Shown: piece after piece, positions 57,753 through 64,000 of the stretch
How positions within the stretch are numbered: the stretch's first letter is position 1
Layout: the number at the start of each line of letters is the position of its first letter
Origin: Astrocystis sublimbata
Lineage: Eukaryota > Ascomycota > Sordariomycetes > Xylariales > Xylariaceae
Length of the DNA stretch: 64,000 nucleotides
Direction: 5' to 3'
Assembly: GCA_022453515.1 (NCBI GenBank)
Contig: JAJNNY010000038.1
Span: forward strand, 124,001-188,000
The notes under the pieces: model-generated
What the model saw: the letters and a program-made list of their open reading frames with translations, nothing else
Told to the model about the DNA's origin: nothing
Databases searched by the model: none
Translations under genes and position numbers: made by a program

Positions 57753-58159
57753 ATCTTACATAGTGCCCCTTCACAACTCGAAGCATCGTGGGGCCATGCA
57801 TTGCCGCAGCTATTCGAAACCTTCTTTGATGCGTTCGAAATGCTAATAGAAAGAATTAAAGCGACCGTGGGCCTCGATAAGGTATGAATTTGCAGTTCTC
57901 GTGAAGTCCATAGCATGATTTTGGGACTGTTCGCTTAATGACTTAACCCATGGGCAGTGCAATCGCCTCCGACTCACTGTGCAGACCTTGAATCCGACCT
58001 CTGCATTCTCAGCCATTCTATACGATGTACCGAGCCCTATCCCGAGATTGAATATATTATAAGTCCTGTATCCACATAGTTGCGCCATGGGGGGAGGAGT
58101 AGAAGCCATTGCTCAATCGCTTATCATTATTTTGCCATCAGCCCCCCACCGCTGATTCG

Positions 58160-59048
58160 CTAAAATTGGTCTGGCACAGGGTGTGTTAGTACTACCAATA
58201 CCCAATTTGGTTGGAGGCCCATCAATAGCCCAGATATGACCAGAAGCATTCATGGTGGGAACTTACCTAGAGTCATGCTCATGCTCACGTCCGTGTTCTC
58301 CACCATCTTTGTGAACTCCTCGAAGCTGATCTTGCCGTCTTTATCCAGATCAGCTTCCATGATAGTCTTGTCGACAATCTGCTGCAGTTGCTGGTCCTTC
58401 AAGTTGCTGCCAACCATCATCTTCAACACGATGAACAATTCTCCGTTGCTGATATAACCGTCTCTATCGATGTCGTAGACCTTGAACGCAAACTGCAACT
58501 TTTGTTCTTTGTTCCCCTTGCTACTGAAGGCGCTCAGGCCCGAGACGAACTCCTGAAAGTCTACATCGCCACCACCATCCTCGTCAAAGATTGCTATTAG
58601 CCTGAACCGGGGGAGCCGTATTAGCAAGATGATGGCCTCGTACATAAAGTGGAGTCAAAATCGGGACGCACGGCGTGCAGGAAGGGTGGCATCATGCGGA
58701 GGTAAAGACAGAGGATGGATGTACCTTGTCGCAAGCGGATTTGATGATATTTGTGGTAGGCTCAGGAACTCGTCGCGCTCGATGGTGCCATTTTGATCCT
58801 AGCCAAAGGGCAGCACACAGTCAGTCTAACCCTCGTTGGACGGTATCAGGTCTGCGGCGGTGAACACGATGGGGTCATCGTCGTACTTTGTCGAGCTTCA
58901 TGAACTTTTTCTTCAGCCGTTCGACCTCTTCACGATCAACTGTCGGTCTTCGTATCAGCACGGCTCAGGCACAGCTGGCGCGGGAAGCTCGCTCACAGTT
59001 GGTTCCCTGGACAATGTTGTCCAGGACGATGCTCGTGCTGTTACCCAT
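58160..59048 (-). CDS. CNB1: Calcineurin regulatory subunit B, 174 aa, five exons
   Basis: The Ca2+-binding subunit of the calcineurin phosphatase, which controls stress response, growth and virulence traits in fungi. Exons: 59048-58997, 58939-58887, 58798-58725, 58601-58267 and 58170-58160 (the last encodes only the final DQF and stop). The N-terminus [17 protein letters not shown] carries the myristoylated Gly2. Four EF-hands are visible: [36 protein letters not shown] and [12 protein letters not shown], all with Asp at position 1, Gly at 6 and Glu at 12. The 174-aa length equals that of other filamentous-fungal CnaB proteins. The extremely short terminal exon is supported by donor CTAG|GTAAGT, acceptor GTGCCAG, and recovery of the conserved MTLDQF end. 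Confidence 0.97.
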
Positions 59049-59391
59049 CTTGCGTCGAGACCCCTTTACGAGGTCACACGATCAGAAGGGGAGGGGGCTA
59101 TCGGACGGACACAGTTGTATGGCGATTACGGATGTGGGTGCACAGTATATAGGGGAATTCTTGTCGTTGAAGTCGGTTCTAGTCGGGCTCGACGTCGGAT
59201 GAGATATCGCGGGAGTTGTACTAGTAGAGTTGTAGAATGGTAAGGCTGAGAGGATGGGCTGCACTTCACTTTACTCTAGTGCGGTTGTAAGGGATCGGAT
59301 CGTGGGGTCAGCAGCGGGAGAGGTTCCACTTCAGCTGAGACCCCATCCCTGAGGAGCACGAAGAGGTACCTCCTAGCTTGTGGAGGGTAAG

Positions 59392-59443
59392 ATTAAGTGT
59401 CTAATGTAGCTGGGTGTAGATAGGTGGGGCCTTAGACACTTAA
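59392..59443. repeat. Inverted repeat TTAAGTGTCTAA / TTAGACACTTAA
   Basis: TTAAGTGTCTAA at about 59393-59404 is the reverse complement of TTAGACACTTAA at about 59432-59443. The 12-bp arms are separated by about 27 nt, in the calcineurin B upstream region. Confidence 0.85.
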
Positions 59444-59617
59444 TGTTACCTCCTCTCAAGCTGCTAGGTACAGTACTAAATTCGCTGCTATGCATGCTGG
59501 TGCCTATCAAAGCCCAGCGCCACAACGCCATAATCACGAGCGAACAAGCCACAACTTACCACAACACCTCTGCCTGACCTACCCACCATCTATACTTAGG
59601 TACCTAGGTATGTATAG

Positions 59618-59640
59618 ACATATATATATATATATATATC
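59618..59640. repeat. (TA)n microsatellite
   Basis: An uninterrupted run of roughly ten TA units in intergenic DNA, directly after a CCTAGGTATGTATAGACA stretch. Confidence 0.9.
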
Positions 59641-60230
59641 ACGAACTGGAATACTGACAATATTGAAGATACTACATATTGGTAAGATGACGAGAGTCGG
59701 AGGTGCTGCACATTGATGTCTAGCGTGTCTAGATACATATATGTACCTAGGTAGTAGGTAGAACACGAGGGGCATCCTCATCATCTTCGTTATCATTTTC
59801 AAGATCAGGGGCGCGGATTAGATAATTGCCTACCGACAAAGGTACCCACCTCCTTAGGTAGGTACCTTAGATATCTAGCGAGCGTTGCCAAGCCATGCTC
59901 CACAGGAACCACTCAGTTGGGTTGGAGTGCCCGCGGCCTTTTTCGCAGCCATCCCTCCTGTTCTCACGTCTTGGGATGCAAAAATGAGAATAATGTGTTT
60001 GATATGAACTATTGTTATGCTTTAATTTGAATGTTCTCTGTCCCAGCTTTTGTCTATCATGTTGAACCTGACCTTTGAAATGCCTACATACCTAGGTATA
60101 CAGAGTACCTTCCCCACTTGATGCTCCGTAACACGTGTCTAATGGGAGCTCAAGGAAGTAAAGTTGAATTACCAGCTTACTGCGAGCACTCATCTACCAA
60201 AAATTGCCCTTTTGGGTCCGCCATTGTTGA

Positions 60231-62084
60231 TTAGTATAGAACGCGTGTCGCAATACGAGCTGTGTATCTCGAGTTAGCTCTGGCCAGTTTGCGACATTGA
60301 ATACAGAGTCATGAACACTTACAGCTCAGAGCCTCCAGGCTGTCGGAGATCTCTCTTAGATCGCTTGTCTGAACTTTGCTGATATCGGCCATCAGATAAG
60401 CAGTCTAGAGGAAACAGTCAATTTTGCATACTTAACCAACATAAAGGAATTACTCACATCACCCCTGCTGTCACTGATTTGTTTCTCAACGTTGTGTTCG
60501 CCAAGAATTTCGTTTACTATCACAACCGTAAGCTGCTAATTTGGTCTCAGTATATAGGTAATGAATTCGATCTTACCCCTACGAAGCACACCTGGGACGT
60601 TTTGATGGATAAAGATAACCTGCACAGCAAGTTAGTCTCTTTGGCTTTCAAGTAAACCGGCAAACTACCCACTCTGGCATAGTCCGGCTGTTCAGATGTC
60701 ATTGAGCGCAGGCTGACTTCCGGCATGTTGACACTGCCTATCGTAATTCCCTGGTTGATGTATCGGACAAGAGCATCACCAACTAAATCAAGCTTCGGAT
60801 TAGCATAACCTGGAGTAAACAGAAGACAGATACCTGACTGTACCTTCGACACCGATTGCCCGCTGAGCTTCTTCCGTGCTACCGCCGATATGCGGAGTAA
60901 GGATGATGTTGTTCACACTCCGAAGGTCTTCTTCCCAACCATTCAGATTGTTGATGAAGTAATCACCGTTGGCACGAGGTTCAGCGGGGTAAACATCAAG
61001 AGCAGCACCCGCGACCCTTCCGCTTCGCATCGCATTGATCAAAGCTGGTATGTCAACTATCGTTCCGCGGCTGGCATTGATCAGGTAAGAACCCTCCTTC
61101 ATCTCGGCGAATTGCGAGGCTGAGATCATGTTCTTGGTCTCGGGAAGTTCCGGCACATGCAGGGTCACGAAATCCGCATGGTTGAGAAGATCTTTGAGGG
61201 TCGGTACCTGCTGGGCGGTACCCAGCGCCATCAAGCTGACGACATCGTAGTATATGACGTTCATGCCCATAGCCTCAGCCAAGACCGATAGTTGAGAGCC
61301 AATGTGACCGTAGCCGATTATACCTAACCAGTTGATTAGGTCAGCAAGGCTCATTAAGCAAGAAACCGAAATACTAACCTAGTGTCTTGCCACGGATTTC
61401 CCAGCACTTGTTGCTTACTTTGTTCCATGTGCCCCGGTGCATCTCACTGGAACGGTCGCCAAGCTGGCGGGCGAGAGTGATGATTTCGGCAATCACAAGC
61501 TCGGCCACACTACGTGAGTTGGCAAACGGAGAGTTGAAAACGGCAATACCCTGACGAGCTGCATATTCGAGATCGACCTGATTGGTTCCAATACAAAAAC
61601 AACCAATGACGAGTAGGTTCTTGGCCTGCCTCAAGACCTTCTCATTTAATCTGGTTTTTGATCGAATGCCAATGACATGCACATCTCTGAGTTGCGTTAG
61701 TTGTTTGTAAACAGAAATGTCGTGATAATTTCATAGCGGCCCCGAAATCGGCCCACTTGCACCTTGGAAAGGCAAAAAAGAAAGTGTGTACCGTATCTTC
61801 TCAATGAGCTGATCCTCAGGCAACGAGGACTTCAATGCTTCGACCTGGTAGCCCTGGCCTGTGAGTATGTCCTGTCCGCTCTGGTTCACGTTTTCGAGCA
61901 GAAGGATCTTGATGTCCTGTGTGTTGAACGGTTTGAGCTGCCTGGGTTCTGCTCGCTGTGCCAGTGCCCCGCCAAAGCTGAGAGAACCTGAATGCGGGGA
62001 CTGGAATGTGGCTGTAGGTGACGTCGACACGCTGAAGTGTCTCTCCCCCTGGGGAATGTTCAATATATCTTGCGCCTGCGCCAT
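60231..62084 (-). CDS. SER3: D-3-phosphoglycerate dehydrogenase, 467 aa, eight exons
   Basis: First enzyme of serine synthesis from 3-phosphoglycerate (NAD-dependent), cytosolic. Exons: 62084-61792, 61686-61379, 61323-60844, 60782-60673, 60619-60577, 60516-60458, 60404-60323 and 60259-60231; the joined length is 1404 nt. The N-terminal half shows IKILLLENVNQSGQDIL and VIGIRSKTRLNEKVL, the nucleotide-binding motif is GIIGYGHIGSQ (G204, G206, G209), and the catalytic set is Arg286 (NASRGTIVD), Glu315 (LDVYPAEPR) and His345 (TPHIGGST). The C-terminal ACT domain (FIHQNVPGVLRRVNEILGEH, then VEKQISDSRGD, AYLMADIS) is the expected serine-sensing regulatory part. The last exon encodes SRIATRVLY, the usual fungal end. 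Length matches yeast Ser3/Ser33 (about 469 aa). Divergent from Epl1, with 747 bp shared upstream DNA. Confidence 0.96.
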
Positions 62085-62831
62085 GGTTGCCTGATGGTTC
62101 CTCTGATTGCAGAATTCGGTGACAAAAGAAACGAAAACAAAAGCGCCGGATGTCCAGAACACTTAAAGAGGTGACAGTGGGTTGAGTCAGAGAGCTTAGC
62201 ATCGGCAGCTTTGTACGCTAGCGCTGGAAGGTGGGCGCTCACCAGTCTCGCCAGTGTCACCACTGTGGATCTATACAGTGTGTTGTGACAGTGCCTCGCA
62301 CCACCTACCTTACCCAGAGTGCCTAAGTTAAGTATCTAGGTACTTAGTACCTCCCGTTCCCTCGCTCCCCAAGCCAGGGCCAGTGCTGGCCTCTGATTGG
62401 CCAGTCACAGCGACTCCTGAGGCAGGCAGCGCACCGCCCATTCCTTTCTTTGCCTGGCGCCCGCTGGGGAAGGAAAGGCCTAGGCGGCCAGGTCTGCTTT
62501 TCGCCTGCACCTGCTGCTGGCCACTTGCCCACTCCACTACACAACCAAACTCGCACCAGACTCGCACCACCCACCACCCACCACCCAACAGCACCAGCCG
62601 TCCCCCCAGCGAAGCCTGCGAAAATTTTGCGCCCCAAACCAGATCCAACGTCACGTCGTCGAATCTCGAGACTTCGGTCATCGAAAAACCCACCTCAACA
62701 CCCTTTTATCAATCAGTGCATTTGATTTTTCATTGTCGCATGAGTTGAATTATCTATAACCCGAATTTTTTCGGGACATTTCCCTCTCGGTTCGCGTTTT
62801 TTGCCGCATCCACTCCTCCCGACTGCCCACC
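62085..62831. promoter_or_regulatory. Shared divergent promoter region of SER3 and EPL1
   Basis: 747 bp between two divergent start codons. A CTAAGTTAAGTATCTAGGTACTTAGTACC stretch at about 62321-62352 belongs to the recurrent AGGTAC word set. The Epl1 side has CACCACCCACC and C-rich leader sequence at about 62560-62600. I cannot place individual factor sites. Confidence 0.5.
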
Positions 62832-64000
62832 ATGACCACCCGGAAGGTGCGATACAAGAAACTCAACATCAAAACACCACTCCCTGTCCTCCGAGAACAT
62901 CAGATCGATGCCAACGAATACGAATCTCTCACCAACGATGCACAAATAGCCACTGGCGTCGAACAAGCCGAAGAAAATGTATGTATTCCAATTGAATGAG
63001 CCATTTGCAGCCTGCATCACGTGATGCATCATATCACGTGACCATTTGCTGGTGACTGTGGATCCGTCTACGGCTTTCTTACCCTTGCTCCCATGTTCAC
63101 CTGCTTCTGTTGGCTAACGCGGGTTCGGACAACAGGAATATCATCTTCAGGCTGCCCTAAAGGGCGTCGGCGCCAGTGTGGACAATGAAATCCCCGTCCC
63201 GCCGCCGCAGAAGAGCGTCGAGGCCGACTTTGACGAATTATATCCCACTCCATATGTAGAGCCTCGCAATTATATCAAGTCATCAGACACTGTTGAAGAG
63301 ACCCTGAAAGACAGTCTCTATGACATGACCACTGAGGATGACGAGTTTCTCAAGATCCACAACTCAAGAAAACCGACTCATGCTCACCTATCTGAAAATG
63401 ACTTCGAGCGCATTATGGAGGTATTTGAGGACACGGCTGCAGAGAGCACGCCGTTTGCCGAAGTTGACAATACGTCCGTGCCTTTCGAAATGATGTCTCC
63501 CGCCATAACTCATCACATTCGCGAAAAGGCTGTCCAGGCCCATGTTAAGGCCATCTATGAGCACTGGAGCCGTCGTCGACAAGCTGTTGGCAACAAATCA
63601 CTTCACCCTTCACTCAAGTTTGAGACTCACCAAGAACAAGATGACATGGATCCCTATGTCTGTTTCCGGCGACGCGAGGTCAGACAGACCCGGAAGACGA
63701 GGGCGCGAGATGTGCAAGTTGCCGACAAGCTCAAGAAACTGCGTAGAGAGCTAGAGGATGGGCGTCAGCTTGTAGTCTTTTCCCATCGGCGAGAGGTCAT
63801 CAAAAGGGAGCTGTTGAAGACGGACAAATTAGTTTATGAGCAGCGCGGTAAGCTGAAGGAGACCAAGATCAAATTAAACATCAAGGCAGACGACGACGAC
63901 TTGGTCAACACCAAGCCGCAGAAGCGCCCAAAGACGGAGCCTCAGCCACCACCTCGGGCTCCATCTCAAAATCAGCTCCGCCTCGCTGTCCGACCGGATG
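62832..64000 (+). CDS. EPL1: Epl1, enhancer-of-polycomb-like NuA4 subunit (3' part cut by window end)
   Basis: Epl1 scaffolds the piccolo NuA4 histone acetyltransferase (with Esa1 and Yng2). Exon 1 is 62832-62978; exon 2 starts at 63136 after a 157-nt intron (AAT|GTATGT ... CAACAG|GAA) and runs off the window. The start MTTRKVRYKKLNIKTPLPVL is the conserved basic N-terminus of the EPcA domain. Further hallmarks are QAALKGVGASVDNEIPVPPP, YPTPYVEPRNYIKSS, EDDEFLKIHN, LSENDFERIMEVFE, and the basic helix DPYVCFRRREVRQTRKTRAR that leads into the Lys/Arg-rich coiled-coil. About 337 residues are present; fungal Epl1 is usually about 550-600, so the C-terminal part is missing only because of the window edge. 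Confidence 0.94.

Larger units (their letters stand above)
56860..58159. other. Intergenic with possible gene relic
   Basis: 1.3 kb between the methyltransferase start and the calcineurin B end. It contains the possible relic described separately (57028-57752) and a 15-bp tandem duplication at 57684. An 88-codon ATG-initiated frame at 57843-58109 (-) has no family likeness. Confidence 0.4.
59049..60230. repeat. Intergenic with AGGTAC words and TA microsatellite
   Basis: 1.2 kb upstream of calcineurin B and downstream of SER3. AGGTACC/CCTAGG words are at about 59365-59370, 59597-59612, 59742-59760, 59838-59870 and 60088-60106. A (TA)n run lies at about 59620-59639. The phrase TTAGACACTTAA appears inverted relative to TTAAGTGTCTAA nearby (about 59392-59445). 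No gene is seen. Confidence 0.55.

Overview
This window is nuclear DNA from a filamentous ascomycete (Pezizomycotina). The protein set and gene style fit Sordariomycetes, possibly Hypocreales, but I cannot name the genus. The reasons are: about 19 recognisable eukaryotic genes on both strands; short introns (about 41-160 nt) with GTGAGT/GTATGT-type donors, CTAAC/CTGAC-like branch sites and CAG/TAG acceptors; no operons; and fungal-specific families (Pet127, GT15 KTR mannosyltransferase, Caf16, Mis6, fungal tuberin, a GH3-C/GNAT protein). Splice structures below were worked out by eye from frame continuity and splice consensus. Every proposed joined CDS is an exact multiple of three.

Layout. 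0-9 kb: an unidentified 269-aa ORF (+), mitochondrial Pet127 (-), a DUF7730-like protein (-) and a WD40 protein of the WDR83/MORG1 type (+). 9-18 kb: GT15 alpha-1,2-mannosyltransferase (-), gamma-tubulin complex component GCP5 (+), splicing factor Yju2/CWC16 with seven introns (+) and a small 88-aa protein (-). 18.1-24.8 kb: almost gene-free. 24.8-31.6 kb: a Ser/Pro-rich unknown protein (-), a weak membrane ORF (-), Caf16 ABC ATPase (+) and kinetochore Mis6/CENP-I (-). 31.6-41.1 kb: a long repeat-bearing intergenic stretch, one gene encoding a GH3 C-terminal domain plus two GNAT domains but no GH3 catalytic domain (+), then about 5 kb with no convincing gene. 41.1-53 kb: tuberin/TSC2 (-), exportin Cse1 (+) and ES2/DGCR14 (-). 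53.8-64 kb: NADPH-dependent FMN reductase-like flavoprotein (+), SAM methyltransferase (-), a possible degenerate gene (-), calcineurin B (-), 3-phosphoglycerate dehydrogenase (-) and Epl1 (+, cut by the window end).

Most genes are housekeeping: mRNA splicing (Yju2, ES2, perhaps WDR83), nuclear transport (Cse1), chromosome segregation (Mis6, GCP5), signalling (calcineurin B, tuberin), serine synthesis, and chromatin acetylation (Epl1 of NuA4). They do not form a cluster or a shared pathway. Intergenic spaces repeatedly carry short palindromic words built from TACCTAGGTA / AGGTACCT, which stand out more than any other non-coding signal.

I found no convincing new multi-gene system. The observations most worth checking are the catalytic-domain-less GH3-C/GNAT gene, a nested hairpin inside a Caf16 intron, a methyltransferase with a degraded glycine motif and a 35-nt microexon, the dispersed AGGTACCT-type repeats, and a possible gene relic with two stops that fit C-to-T mutation. 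No tRNA, rRNA, CRISPR array, intact transposon or viral sequence was seen.
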